Source: Paraburkholderia caribensis (GTDB taxonomy: Bacteria > Pseudomonadota > Gammaproteobacteria > Burkholderiales > Burkholderiaceae). From it: a DNA stretch of 64,000 nucleotides. The translations under genes were made by a program, and so were the position numbers. Below are positions 45,503 through 54,683 of the stretch, in pieces. The DNA lies in NCBI RefSeq assembly GCF_002902945.1, contig NZ_CP026102.1:434001-498000 (forward strand), in the 5' to 3' direction. Positions within the stretch are counted from its first letter, which is position 1. Every line of letters begins with the position of its first letter. The notes below the pieces were generated by a model. That model saw only the letters and a program-made list of their open reading frames with translations. It searched no databases and was not told the origin of the DNA.

Positions 45503-46642
45503 ATGATCGATTCATCCAAAGTGGCTGTTGTCCTTTTTCTCGCGCTGGTGCTAGGCGGCTGTGCGTTCGCGCCCGGCATGAATTTCGATGCATCGCGGCC
45601 GGTCGACCCGGGAGACCCGAACTCGTTTCCGATCGTCACGCCGATCACCGTTGCGCTGATCCAGCGCAATCAGCTCGACAGCCGCGAACGGGTCAAAACA
45701 GACAACACCTATGCATCGCTCGTCGGCGAGCCGCAGCCATACCGGATCGGACCGCACGACGTCCTGTCGATCATTGTCTGGGACCATCCGGAACTGGTGA
45801 TGCCGAATCTCACGTACGACCTCGGGAGCGGCATGGCGGGCAGCGCGGGCATGGCCTCGCAGGCCCTACCGGGCTTCGTGGTGGACGACCGGGGTTACGT
45901 GCAATTCCCCTATGTGAAACAGCTGCGCGCCGCGGGGCTGAGCGAACAGCAACTGCAGCGTGCCTTGACCGGGAAGCTTGCCGCCGTGCTTCCCGATCCG
46001 CAGGTCAGCGTGAGGGTGGTCGGCTATCGCAGCCAGAAAGTCTATGTCGACGGCGAGGTCCGCAGTCCGGGCGTCAAGCCGATCACCGACGTTCCCAGCA
46101 CACTGGCGGAACTGCTGAATCAGGCAAGCGGCATTGCGCCGACGGGCGACCCGTCGCGCATCGAGCTGACGCGCGGCTCGGCGACCTATGCAATCAGTCT
46201 GCCGGAGATGCGTGCGAAGGGGTTGAGCCTCAACGATATCGTCGTGAAGAACGGCGACGTGGTGCGGGTGCCGCTGCTCGCCGAGCATCGCGTGATCGTG
46301 ATGGGAGAAGTGGGCAAGCAGACCCCCGTGCCATTTCGCACTGACGGGCGTCTGTCGCTGAGCGACGCGCTCGGCGATGCCGGCGGCGTCAGCCAGGTGA
46401 CGGGCGATGCGAGCGAGATATACGTGATACGCCGCGATGCCGACGCCGCGCTGCCCGTCGTCTATCACCTCGACAGCAAGTCGCCGTCGGCGATGTCGCT
46501 AGCGAGCGGCTTCCAGCTGCGCGCCGACGACGTCGTTTATGTGGGCGCGCCCGGCGTGATCCGCTGGGACCGCTTCATCACACCGCTCGTAGGCAGCACG
46601 ACGGGGGCCTATTACCTGCAGCGCACTGCACGAGGCAATTGA
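45503..46642 (+). CDS. wza: Wza-type polysaccharide export lipoprotein
   Basis: An outer-membrane export channel subunit of about 379 residues. The lipobox is VLGGC; the mature protein holds the polysaccharide export domain (YRIGPHDVLSIIVWDHPEL, LPDPQVSVRVVGYRSQKVYVDGEV) and two SLBB repeats (about residues 190-330, with RVIVMGEVGKQTPVPFR), and ends WDRFITPLVGSTTGAYYLQ, which corresponds to the amphipathic helix that forms the pore. The start is uncertain among ATGs at 45470, 45497 and 45503; no good ribosome site decides it. wzb and wzc follow. Confidence 0.93.
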   Translation: MIDSSKVAVVLFLALVLGGCAFAPGMNFDASRPVDPGDPNSFPIVTPITVALIQRNQLDSRERVKTDNTYASLVGEPQPYRIGPHDVLSIIVWDHPELVMPNLTYDLGSGMAGSAGMASQALPGFVVDDRGYVQFPYVKQLRAAGLSEQQLQRALTGKLAAVLPDPQVSVRVVGYRSQKVYVDGEVRSPGVKPITDVPSTLAELLNQASGIAPTGDPSRIELTRGSATYAISLPEMRAKGLSLNDIVVKNGDVVRVPLLAEHRVIVMGEVGKQTPVPFRTDGRLSLSDALGDAGGVSQVTGDASEIYVIRRDADAALPVVYHLDSKSPSAMSLASGFQLRADDVVYVGAPGVIRWDRFITPLVGSTTGAYYLQRTARGN

Positions 46643-46645
46643 CGC

Positions 46646-47083
46646 ATGATCCGTTCGATCCTGACCGTTTGTATCGGCAACATCTGCCGCAGCCCGATGG
46701 CTGCGGGTCTGCTGCGTGCCCGCCTGCCGAAGTACCAGATTCTGTCGGCCGGGCTCGGCGCGCTTTCCGGCATGCCGCCCGATCAGCTCGCTCGCGAGCT
46801 GATGCATGAGCGCGGCATCGATATCGACGCGCACCGGGCAATTCAGCTCGGCGCGCTGCATTGCTCCAGCGCGGACATGATTCTCGTGATGGACACCGAA
46901 CAGAAGCGAACCATCGAGCAACGCTATCGCTCGACGCGCGGCAAGGTCTTTCGGCTGGGCGAGTTTCAGGGCCTCGACATCTTCGATCCCTATCGCGGCA
47001 CGCGCGCGGATTTCGAGCGTTGCCTCGAGCTGATCGCGCTCGGTGTCGACGAATGGGCGGAGCGCATCAAGCTCACCGCCTGA
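46646..47083 (+). CDS. wzb: Low-molecular-weight protein-tyrosine phosphatase (Wzb)
   Basis: A 145-residue enzyme that dephosphorylates the tyrosine kinase Wzc, allowing cycling needed for polymer assembly. The phosphate loop C9-IGNIC-R15-SP fits CX5R, and the general acid is Asp114 in DPYRG. Its start lies three bases after the wza stop, so the two are coupled. No membrane segment, as expected for a cytosolic enzyme. Confidence 0.97.
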   Translation: MIRSILTVCIGNICRSPMAAGLLRARLPKYQILSAGLGALSGMPPDQLARELMHERGIDIDAHRAIQLGALHCSSADMILVMDTEQKRTIEQRYRSTRGKVFRLGEFQGLDIFDPYRGTRADFERCLELIALGVDEWAERIKLTA

Positions 47084-47144
47084 GTTGCGGTGGGGCTTTC
47101 ACGTTTCCTGTGTATTGGCGCATTGCTTACCTTGGCGCAATTGA

Positions 47145-49385
47145 ATGAACGTAATGACACGTCCTCCCTCACGTCCTGTCGATGACGAAGAGCAGTTCGA
47201 TCTCGTCACGATTCTGGATGTCATCATCGAAAGCCGCTGGCTGATCGGCATCGTCGCCTGTGCGTGTCTCACGCTCGGGTTGCTGTACGCGTTCATCGCC
47301 GAACCCGTCTATCAGACGGACATCATGATCCAGGTCGAGGAGAGTCCCGATACGTCCGCGGCCAAGAGCATGCTGGGCGACGTGTCGTCGCTCTTCGACG
47401 TGAAATCGACGGCTGCCGCGGAGAGTCAGATTCTGGCGTCGCGCCTCGTCGTGACGCGAGCGGTAGAAAAGCTGCTGCTTTATATCGATGCCAGTCCGCG
47501 CCGCTTTCCGCTGATCGGCAGTTGGCTGGCGCGCGACAGAAGCGAGCTGTCCACTCCCGGCTTGCTCGGCTTCGGCGGGTACGGTTGGGGTGCCGAGCGT
47601 ATCAGCGTGTCGCGCTTCGATGTTCCGCAGGCGCTGGAGGGCAAGCGGTTTCGCGTGACGGTCATCGACTCGACCCACTATCGCCTGACGGGCAGCGACC
47701 TCGACGATGCGTTCGTCGGTCAGCCCGGCCGGCTCGAGACCATTCCGTCCGCACACGGCAAGCTGACGCTCGTCGTGGACTCGTTGCAGGGGAAGCCGGG
47801 TGCGCAGTTCAACCTGCGGCGCTATTCGAAGGTCAAGACGATCTCGAACCTGCAGGACAAGCTCGACGTGCAGGAGAAGGTCAAGCAGTCCGGCATCCTG
47901 ATCGCGAGCCTGCAGGACAAGAGTCCGCAACGCGTCGCCAGCGTTCTCAACGCGATCGCCGAGCAGTACGTCTTTCAGAACGTCGAGCGCAAATCGGCCG
48001 AAGCGGCACAGTCGCTCAAGTTTCTCGACACGCAGTTGCCCGTGATCAAATCGCGGCTCCAGGAGGCGCAAGCGCGCTATACGGCGATGCGCGATCAGCG
48101 CGGCTCCATCGATCTCACCGAGGAGGCGAAGCTCGCGCTTGCCCAGGCCGCCGACGCGAAAACGCGCCTGCTCGAGTTGCAGCAGCGGCGCGACGAGCTG
48201 ATCCGTCGCTTCAGCCCCGCACATCCCGCGATCCGCACGATCGACGCCCAGATGGCGAACCTGCGCCGTTTCAACGACGAAGGCGCGGCGCGGCTCAAGG
48301 CGCTGCCCGACGCGCAGCAGGACATCGTGCGGCTGATGCTCGAAGTCCAGGTGAACACGGACCTCTACACGTCGTTGCTGAATAACTTCCAGCAGTTGCA
48401 ACTGGTGAAGGCGGGCAAGACGGGCAACGTGCGGCTCGTGGATCAGGCGGACATCCCGGAAGACCCTGTCAAGCCGAAGCGGGTGCTCGTCATTGCCGGG
48501 GCAGCGCTGGTCGGGCTGTTTCTCGGCGTGGTCGTTGCCTTCGTGAGGAACATGCTGTTTCGCGGCATCAGCGATCCCAACGAAATCGAGCGACGCAGCG
48601 GACTGCACGTCTATTCGACCATCCCGCTCAGCGAATTGCAGGCCGATCTTTACCGGCGCATCCGGGCCAAGGAACCCGGCGTCAAGTTGTTGGCAGTCGA
48701 TGCACCCGACGACCCGACCATCGAGAGCTTCAGAAGCCTGCGCACCGCGCTTCAGTTCACGATGTTCAACGCAAGGAACAATGTCGTGCTGATTACGGGG
48801 CCTGCGCCGTCGGTGGGCAAATCGTTCGTCTCGGCGAACTTCTCGGCCGTGCTGACGACGGCAGGCAAGCGCGTGCTTCTAATCGACGCCGACTTGCGCA
48901 AAGGCTACCTGCATCAGTATTTCGGCTTCGAGCGGGGCATTGGTCTCTCCGAGATCATCTCGGGGCAACATACGCTCGAAGCGGCGCTGCATAGCGATGT
49001 CGTGCCGAATCTGGACCTCATCACCACGGGCGCGCAGCCGCGCAACCCCGCTGAACTGTTGCTCAGCGAGCGCCTGACGACATTGATCCGCGAGGTGTCC
49101 GCTACCTATGACATCGTCGTGATCGACACGGCGCCCGTGCTGGCTGCCGCGGACGCCGGCATCCTCGCACCGGCCGCGGGAACGGTGTTCTTCGTCGCGC
49201 GAGCGACGGTGACGAAGATGGGCGAATTGACGGAATCGATGAAACGTCTCGGCCAGAACGGCGTTGCAGTGACGGGCGTGCTTTTCAACGGCCTGAATCT
49301 GAAGCATGCGAGATATGGATATGGCTCGAAGTACGGTGCCTATCGTTACGCGGCCTATGCGTATGAAAGCGACACGAAGAAGTAG
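47145..49385 (+). CDS. wzc: Wzc-type polysaccharide co-polymerase and tyrosine autokinase
   Basis: A 746-residue inner-membrane protein that controls chain length and export. Residues about 1-60 have the first helix of the Wzz domain (LIGIVACACLTLGLLYAFI), a long periplasmic coiled part (about 230-410, with KSRLQEAQARYTAMRDQ), a second helix VLVIAGAALVGLFLGVVVAF near 450, then a cytosolic BY-kinase: Walker A GPAPSVGKS near 549, Walker A' LLIDADLRKG near 580, and a C-terminal tyrosine cluster (ARYGYGSKYGAYRYAAYAY), the autophosphorylation tail. Wzb upstream removes these phosphates. Confidence 0.96.
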   Translation: MNVMTRPPSRPVDDEEQFDLVTILDVIIESRWLIGIVACACLTLGLLYAFIAEPVYQTDIMIQVEESPDTSAAKSMLGDVSSLFDVKSTAAAESQILASRLVVTRAVEKLLLYIDASPRRFPLIGSWLARDRSELSTPGLLGFGGYGWGAERISVSRFDVPQALEGKRFRVTVIDSTHYRLTGSDLDDAFVGQPGRLETIPSAHGKLTLVVDSLQGKPGAQFNLRRYSKVKTISNLQDKLDVQEKVKQSGILIASLQDKSPQRVASVLNAIAEQYVFQNVERKSAEAAQSLKFLDTQLPVIKSRLQEAQARYTAMRDQRGSIDLTEEAKLALAQAADAKTRLLELQQRRDELIRRFSPAHPAIRTIDAQMANLRRFNDEGAARLKALPDAQQDIVRLMLEVQVNTDLYTSLLNNFQQLQLVKAGKTGNVRLVDQADIPEDPVKPKRVLVIAGAALVGLFLGVVVAFVRNMLFRGISDPNEIERRSGLHVYSTIPLSELQADLYRRIRAKEPGVKLLAVDAPDDPTIESFRSLRTALQFTMFNARNNVVLITGPAPSVGKSFVSANFSAVLTTAGKRVLLIDADLRKGYLHQYFGFERGIGLSEIISGQHTLEAALHSDVVPNLDLITTGAQPRNPAELLLSERLTTLIREVSATYDIVVIDTAPVLAAADAGILAPAAGTVFFVARATVTKMGELTESMKRLGQNGVAVTGVLFNGLNLKHARYGYGSKYGAYRYAAYAYESDTKK

Positions 49386-50415
49386 CGGCGAGCGCTCCGC
49401 GATTGCGCGCAGCTGGATGACACGCGTTGTGTTGGCATGCGTGCTCGCGTCGGCAGGGGTAGCCGCTGCGCAATCGGCCAATACGCGTGAAGACGTCGTA
49501 CCTCCGGCTGCAAGTAGCGCGGGCTACGTGGTCCACACGTTTCGCAGCCGCTTCACGGCGGGCGCTGTGGACTGGCAGGACGAGCGTAACGCGAATTTCC
49601 AATGGTTTCGCGGGCGCTTCTTCGGTTATCCACCCCTTGATCGCGCGGCCGTATCACGGGCCGAGCGGGAAGAGGGTGTCGTGCTGGGCGACAGCCGCCG
49701 CGCCAATTACGGCATCGCGACAGCCGCCCCGGCAAAGGACGGCGCGGGCTGGGTAGGGGTCGCATTTGGTGGCGGCGCGTATATCGAGGCGCAACTCAGG
49801 TTCGATCCCGCGGCTTCGCGCGATGCGCCGCAGCAAGGCTGGCCAGCGTTCTGGGCAATGGCGATCGAGCATCTGGCGGCGCTCCCGGCCGAGCAATGGC
49901 CCGGCCAGCCGCAGGGCTATCAGCGCTTCATCGAAGTGGACATTTTCGAATACGACCTCACTCGCTTTGGTCTTCCGGAGGCGTGGTATGGCAGTGCGCT
50001 GCACGACTGGTACGGACACTATCAGCACACGTGTACGACGGGCTATTGCGATCACTCGACTGCGATGCCGGACGTGCGCATGAAACCGCCACCAGCAACC
50101 GACTTTAACCGCTTTCACAAATACGGTTTCCTGTGGATTCCGGCGACGGCGCATACACCCGGCCGTGCGCAGTTCTTCTTTGACGGCAAGCCCATCGGCA
50201 AGCCAGCCAGTTGGGACCATCTCACGGATCGCACGCCTGAACTCGAGATGCGGTCGGCGGGGTTTAGCGTGCTGGACAGAAATCATCTCGTGCTGATTCT
50301 CGGCAGCGGCCGCGCTCAGCCGATGACTGTGCGCGCCGTCGACGTATGGCAGGCATCGGACGCGGCCAATCTGGTTTGCGGCGTGGCTGCCTCCAGGGGC
50401 TGCGGGAAAAACTGA
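49363..50415 (+). CDS. Exported glycoside hydrolase family 16 protein
   Basis: A predicted secreted beta-glucanase-like protein of about 350 residues. A signal peptide (RVVLACVLASAGVAAAQS) precedes the jelly-roll; the catalytic motif ExDxxE is EVDIFE in FIEVDIFEYDLTRF near residue 205. Aromatic residues around (GWPAFWAMAIEHL, HKYGFLWIP) form the usual sugar cleft. The start is uncertain: ATG at 49363 overlaps the end of wzc in another frame, while ATG at 49417 gives a shorter leader. Position at the end of the wza-wzb-wzc group suggests it trims or cuts the exported polymer. Confidence 0.85.
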   Translation: MKATRRSSGERSAIARSWMTRVVLACVLASAGVAAAQSANTREDVVPPAASSAGYVVHTFRSRFTAGAVDWQDERNANFQWFRGRFFGYPPLDRAAVSRAEREEGVVLGDSRRANYGIATAAPAKDGAGWVGVAFGGGAYIEAQLRFDPAASRDAPQQGWPAFWAMAIEHLAALPAEQWPGQPQGYQRFIEVDIFEYDLTRFGLPEAWYGSALHDWYGHYQHTCTTGYCDHSTAMPDVRMKPPPATDFNRFHKYGFLWIPATAHTPGRAQFFFDGKPIGKPASWDHLTDRTPELEMRSAGFSVLDRNHLVLILGSGRAQPMTVRAVDVWQASDAANLVCGVAASRGCGKN

Positions 50416-50479
50416 ATCATCCGTCCGGGCTTCCATGGGAGAGCGGACTGAATCACGCGTTTGATACGGGAGATACAAC

Positions 50480-51349
50480 ATGACGACTGCTAGTCAGGCA
50501 AAGATCGTAATTGCGAACACCGTGACGGTGTCCAATCAGGAGCCGTTCGTACTGTTCGGGGGCATCAACGTCCTCGAAGACCTGGATTCGACCCTCGCCG
50601 CGTGCGCGCGGTATGTCGATGTCACGCGGCGTCTGAACATTCCGTTTGTGTTCAAGGCTTCATTTGACAAGGCCAATCGCTCATCCATTCACTCTTATCG
50701 TGGAGTCGGGCTCGACGAAGGGCTTCGGATCTTCGAGGCAGTCAAGCGCGAATTCGGTGTTCCCGTGCTGACGGACGTTCACGAGATCGGACAGGCAAAG
50801 CCTGTCGCAGAGATTGTCGATGTATTGCAGGTGCCCGCGTTTCTCGCGCGCCAGACTGACCTCGTCGTTGCCATTGCGCAGACGGGGCGAGTCGTCAACA
50901 TCAAGAAGCCGCAGTTCATGAGTCCCGCGCAGATCAGGAACGTGGTGAACAAGTGTGATGAAGCGGGCAACAGGAACGTAATTCTTTGCGAGCGTGGCAG
51001 TTCGTTCGGCTACGACAATCTCGTCGTCGACATGCTGGGTTTTCGCACCATGCGTGAAGTGTCCGACAACCGCCCCGTGATTTTCGACGTCACGCACAGC
51101 CTGCAATGCCGCGATCCATTTGGCGACGCGTCCGGGGGACGTCGCAAACAGGTATTCGAACTCGCGCGTGCCGGTATTGCGGCGGGTGTCGCTGGATTGT
51201 TCCTCGAGTCACATGAGAATCCCGATCAGGCACGTTGCGACGGACCGAGCGCGTTGCCGCTCGACCTGCTCGAAACGTTCCTGACGCAAATGAAGACATT
51301 GGACGATCTCGTGAAGTCCTTTGTCGCCGTCGAAGAAGACCGGCTGTGA
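50480..51349 (+). CDS. kdsA: 3-deoxy-8-phosphooctulonate synthase
   Basis: Joins arabinose-5-phosphate and phosphoenolpyruvate to Kdo-8-phosphate. A 289-residue TIM barrel with FKASFDKANRSS (residues about 60-71), TDVHEIGQ, QVPAFLARQTDLV, INIKKPQFMSP-like VNIKKPQFMSP and CERGSSFGYDNLVVDM. Asn rather than Cys precedes the third strand, a metal-independent form as in E. coli. The start has GGGAGATACAAC before it. It leads an A-C-B-D Kdo operon with overlapping genes; a core housekeeping kdsA is expected elsewhere, so this is probably a second, capsule-linked copy. Confidence 0.96.
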   Translation: MTTASQAKIVIANTVTVSNQEPFVLFGGINVLEDLDSTLAACARYVDVTRRLNIPFVFKASFDKANRSSIHSYRGVGLDEGLRIFEAVKREFGVPVLTDVHEIGQAKPVAEIVDVLQVPAFLARQTDLVVAIAQTGRVVNIKKPQFMSPAQIRNVVNKCDEAGNRNVILCERGSSFGYDNLVVDMLGFRTMREVSDNRPVIFDVTHSLQCRDPFGDASGGRRKQVFELARAGIAAGVAGLFLESHENPDQARCDGPSALPLDLLETFLTQMKTLDDLVKSFVAVEEDRL

Positions 51350-51894
51350 GTCCGCAATATCGCGGGGCAATCCGGCTGGTGCTGTTCGACGTGGACGGCG
51401 TGCTGACGGACGGTTCGATCTATCTGGACGGAGAAGGCGAGTGTATGAAGCAGTTCAACGTGAAGGACGGCATCGCGGTCGCGCTGCTGCGCTCGCACGG
51501 CATTGCGACAGGGATCCTGTCGGCGAAGTCGAGTCCCGCATTGACGCTGCGTGCCAGTCAACTGAAGTTTGACGTCGTCGTGACCGGGTGCGATCGCAAG
51601 CTGGAGGCATACGAGCAAATCAAGACCGAGCGCGGCCTGCAGGATGCACAGATCGCATTCGTCGGGGACGATGTTATCGACCTTGCCGTCATGCGCGTTG
51701 CCGGATACGCATGCGCGCCGGCCGACGCGCATCCGCTCGTACTCCGCTCGGCAGCGTATGTCGCGCAATGCAATGGTGGTCACGGTGTCGCGCGCGACGT
51801 CGCCGAGCATCTGCTCGTCAAGGGAGGGCTTTCGCGCGACGCCGCCTATGCCCCTCTCATCGAATCATGGAGCCGACATGACCTCACCCAATAG
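51346..51894 (+). CDS. kdsC: Kdo-8-phosphate phosphatase, GTG start
   Basis: A 182-residue HAD phosphatase that releases Kdo. The nucleophile motif is FDVDGVLTDG (two Asp near residue 14), with a Ser/Lys region SAKSS and the last acidic motif FVGDDVIDLAVM. The GTG at 51346 overlaps the kdsA stop (GTGA) and gives exactly the family length; there is no ATG close by in frame. Tetrameric cytosolic enzyme in the family. Confidence 0.94.
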   Translation: MSPQYRGAIRLVLFDVDGVLTDGSIYLDGEGECMKQFNVKDGIAVALLRSHGIATGILSAKSSPALTLRASQLKFDVVVTGCDRKLEAYEQIKTERGLQDAQIAFVGDDVIDLAVMRVAGYACAPADAHPLVLRSAAYVAQCNGGHGVARDVAEHLLVKGGLSRDAAYAPLIESWSRHDLTQ

Positions 51895-52669
51895 CGCGTC
51901 ACGCTTGCATGTCGTGATACCTGCGCGATACGGATCGACGCGACTGCCCGCGAAGCCGCTCATCGAACTGGCCGGCGTGCCGATGATCGTTCGCGTATAT
52001 CGGCGCGTCAGGGAAGCGTTGGGTGCCGACACGCAGATCATCGTCGCGACCGACGACAGCCGTATCGCAACCGTGCTTGCCGACAGAGGGATTCCATCGC
52101 TCATCACCGATGTGCGACATCAGTCTGGCACCGACCGGACTGCAGAAGTCGCACAGCGGCTGGGCTGGCACCCGAACGACATCGTCATCAACGTTCAGGG
52201 TGATGAGCCGCTTATTCCACCGGCGTTGCTGAAAGAGTTCGTTAATTTCTGCGCCAACGATCCCGCGTTGCGCATGGGTACCATCGCTTCGCACGTCACG
52301 GAGCGTGCGCATCTGCACGATCCAAATGTGGTGAAGGTTGTCCTCAATGCACGTGGCGACGCCGCGCTTTTCTCCCGATCGGCCGTCCCTCACTTTCGCG
52401 ATCTGGCTCCCGACCAATGGCCTTTGTCGGGCTTTCTGCGCCATATCGGCATCTACGCGTATCGACGCGAAGTCATCGACATCTTGACGCGGGAACCCGT
52501 GTGCCTGCTCGAACAGTCGGAAAAGCTCGAGCAATTGCGTGCGATCTGGCTCGGCATTCCGATCAGGGTCATGACGTGGGCCGAAGCGCCGCCACATGGC
52601 GTCGACACCTGGGACGACGTGCAACGCGTAACCGATCATCTACTTGCGAATAGCGAAGGTTCCTCATGA
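51878..52669 (+). CDS. kdsB: CMP-Kdo synthetase
   Basis: Activates Kdo with CTP to CMP-Kdo, the donor for Kdo transferases. A 263-residue protein with VIPARYGSTRLPAKPL (residues about 11-26), VATDDSRIA, HQSGTDRTAEV and NVQGDEPLIPP, then LEQLRAIWLGIPIRV. The start overlaps the kdsC 3' end by 17 bp with GGAG upstream, and the stop overlaps kdsD by four bases. Confidence 0.96.
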   Translation: MTSPNSASRLHVVIPARYGSTRLPAKPLIELAGVPMIVRVYRRVREALGADTQIIVATDDSRIATVLADRGIPSLITDVRHQSGTDRTAEVAQRLGWHPNDIVINVQGDEPLIPPALLKEFVNFCANDPALRMGTIASHVTERAHLHDPNVVKVVLNARGDAALFSRSAVPHFRDLAPDQWPLSGFLRHIGIYAYRREVIDILTREPVCLLEQSEKLEQLRAIWLGIPIRVMTWAEAPPHGVDTWDDVQRVTDHLLANSEGSS

Positions 52670-53601
52670 ACAATCCATGGTTTGTTGCATCGGCGGCGCG
52701 CGTTTTCGAGGTCGAGGCGCGTGCCGTCGCTGCGCTGGTGGCGCGGCTCGACGACAATTATTCGGAGGCTGTACGGACGATTATCGACTCGACGGGCCGG
52801 GTGATCGTGTGCGGAATGGGCAAGTCTGGCATCGTCGGACGCAAGATTGCGGCGACCCTGTCGAGCACGGGCACGCCGGCGTTCTTTATGCATCCCGCGG
52901 AGGCGTACCACGGCGACCTGGGCATGGTGCAGCATAGCGACGTTTTTATTGCTATCTCGAACTCGGGCGAAACGAATGAGGTGATTCAGCTCCTGCCGTT
53001 TCTCAGGCAGAACGGCAACAAGATGATCGCTTTTACAGGCAACCCATCTTCAACGTTGGCGAAAGCTGCACACTGTCATCTCGACATAGGCGTGGAGACG
53101 GAAGCGTGTCCGTTACAGCTCGCGCCCACCGCTTCGACGACGGCCACGCTTGCGATGGGCGACGCGCTCGCCGTGACGCTGATGGAGGCCCGCGATTTCA
53201 AGCCAGAGAACTTCGCCCGGTTTCACCCCGGAGGTTCGCTCGGCCGACGGCTGCTGCGCATGGTCGAAGACGAGATGGTCAGCGACAATCTGCCCTTCAT
53301 CGACGGGGCTGCCAAGGTCATGGAAGTTCTGTCCGTGATGACGAAGAGCAAGCTCGGTCTCGCAATCGTCAGAAACGAGGCGGGTGACGGGCTCATCACG
53401 GATGGCGACGTTCGCCGCCTGCTTGAAGAGCACGAAGAGACAGCGTTCGAGAAGTCCGCTACGGAGTTCATGTCCCGCGATCCCGTCGTGGTGCAAGTCG
53501 GGACCAGGGTGGAAGATGCGCTCGTGCTGCTGGAGCGGCATAGGATCACGTCGCTACTGGTTGTCGATCACTCGGGAATCGTCGGAGTATTCAAGAAGTA
53601 A
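52666..53601 (+). CDS. kdsD: Arabinose-5-phosphate isomerase (KdsD/KpsF type)
   Basis: Converts ribulose-5-phosphate to arabinose-5-phosphate, the first step toward Kdo. A 311-residue protein: SIS domain (about 30-180, CGMGKSGIVGRKIAAT, MHPAEAYHGDLGM, ISNSGETNEV) and two CBS repeats (about 205-311). In E. coli KpsF is the capsule-linked copy and KdsD the LPS one; its place here suggests the first. It closes the Kdo operon and completes all four enzymes needed. Confidence 0.95.
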   Translation: MNNPWFVASAARVFEVEARAVAALVARLDDNYSEAVRTIIDSTGRVIVCGMGKSGIVGRKIAATLSSTGTPAFFMHPAEAYHGDLGMVQHSDVFIAISNSGETNEVIQLLPFLRQNGNKMIAFTGNPSSTLAKAAHCHLDIGVETEACPLQLAPTASTTATLAMGDALAVTLMEARDFKPENFARFHPGGSLGRRLLRMVEDEMVSDNLPFIDGAAKVMEVLSVMTKSKLGLAIVRNEAGDGLITDGDVRRLLEEHEETAFEKSATEFMSRDPVVVQVGTRVEDALVLLERHRITSLLVVDHSGIVGVFKK

Positions 53602-53645
53602 CGCCGGAAAGCGGGCCCGCGGTCGCCGCGGTGCCCCGCCGTCGC

Positions 53646-54683
53646 TCATTGATTGTCGAACTCGGTTCGCGCGAAAGCGCGGTAGTCGCTCGCCGAGACT
53701 GCGAGGCGACGTTTGAAAATCTTGGCGAGGCGAATACCATTGCCCATGCCGCATCGCCTTGCAATCTTGTCGATCGGCAAGGTGGTGGTGATGAGAAGCC
53801 TGCATGCGATGTCCAGCCGTACTCGCAGCAGATACTCCGAAGGCGGCATTCCTATTTCTGCCTTGAAATGCCGCAGGAACGTCCGATCGCCCATGGAAAC
53901 GCTGCGTGCCATGTCGTGCGCGGTAATAGGGCGTGCGCAGTTCTCCTCGATCCAGCGAGCGGCGTCCTTCATGGTCGATGCGATGTTTGCGTTAGGCGCA
54001 TCCCCGAGAAGCGGTGCAAGCCAGCGGCCAGAGAAGGGCATGAGTTGTTCTGCAATGCCTTCTGCCGTTTCATAGTCGAAGTCCGTTTTAACAAGCGAGA
54101 GCGCGGTAAGCATCAACGAGCCGGCGTTGATATCGAGCTGGAGATTATTCTCCGAAGCGGTGCTCAGGCGGGTGCCCGCGGGTCTGATCGGTACGATCAT
54201 TCCGCGTGCGCCTGGAAGTTGCGCTCCTTTGAGAAGAAGTGCTCCATTTCCCGAGGCTTGCACGACCTTGACTGTCTGGAATACCCGCTTGAGCCAGTCT
54301 GTGGTCCGTTTGTCGTTGGCTGCCGCTGATGCTCCTTCTCCGTCAGCAATGAAAAGCACATCATATGAAGCGGGTTCCGTCGCGTCCAATGATTCGGTTT
54401 CCACAGTGATCGAGTTCGTGCAACGAATCTGGCCGCCCTTGCTTGACAGCAACGACACGGCATACGGGTGAGCCGTTTGTTCGTGCCAGGCCACCGCCAC
54501 AGAATTGGCAAGGCTGAATATTTCAACGACCAGTCCGATGTCCAGGAATGAGCAGTTCTCGAACAGCAAAAGCCCTATGCGCTTGTCCCGCTTTTTCGCT
54601 GTGCGGAAGCCGGTTTGCGGAATCGAGACCGTGCGCGGCTGAAATACCCCGGAGCGTGCTTCTTGGTTCATTATTGTTCTCAT
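53646..54683 (-). CDS. AraC-family regulator with DJ-1/PfpI-like N-terminal domain
   Basis: A predicted 345-residue (or 341 from the ATG at 54671) regulator of the FtrA/GlxA type. The amidotransferase-like part (about residues 35-215: IGLLLFENCSFLDIGLVVEIFSLAN, YDVLFIADGEG, VQASGNGALLLKGA) lacks a clear nucleophile Cys and probably binds a ligand. The C-terminal AraC domain has two helix-turn-helix motifs (ARPITAHDMARSVSMGDRTFLRHFK and LPIDKIARRCGMGNGIRLAKIFKR). It is convergent with kdsD and divergent from the unknown gene at 55101, which it may control. Confidence 0.88.
   Translation of the reverse strand: MRTIMNQEARSGVFQPRTVSIPQTGFRTAKKRDKRIGLLLFENCSFLDIGLVVEIFSLANSVAVAWHEQTAHPYAVSLLSSKGGQIRCTNSITVETESLDATEPASYDVLFIADGEGASAAANDKRTTDWLKRVFQTVKVVQASGNGALLLKGAQLPGARGMIVPIRPAGTRLSTASENNLQLDINAGSLMLTALSLVKTDFDYETAEGIAEQLMPFSGRWLAPLLGDAPNANIASTMKDAARWIEENCARPITAHDMARSVSMGDRTFLRHFKAEIGMPPSEYLLRVRLDIACRLLITTTLPIDKIARRCGMGNGIRLAKIFKRRLAVSASDYRAFARTEFDNQ

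Noticed and set aside
47169..48608. 479-codon open frame antisense to wzc
   Set aside because: A mirror of wzc codon use; composition (many Arg, His, Leu) is typical of shadow frames.
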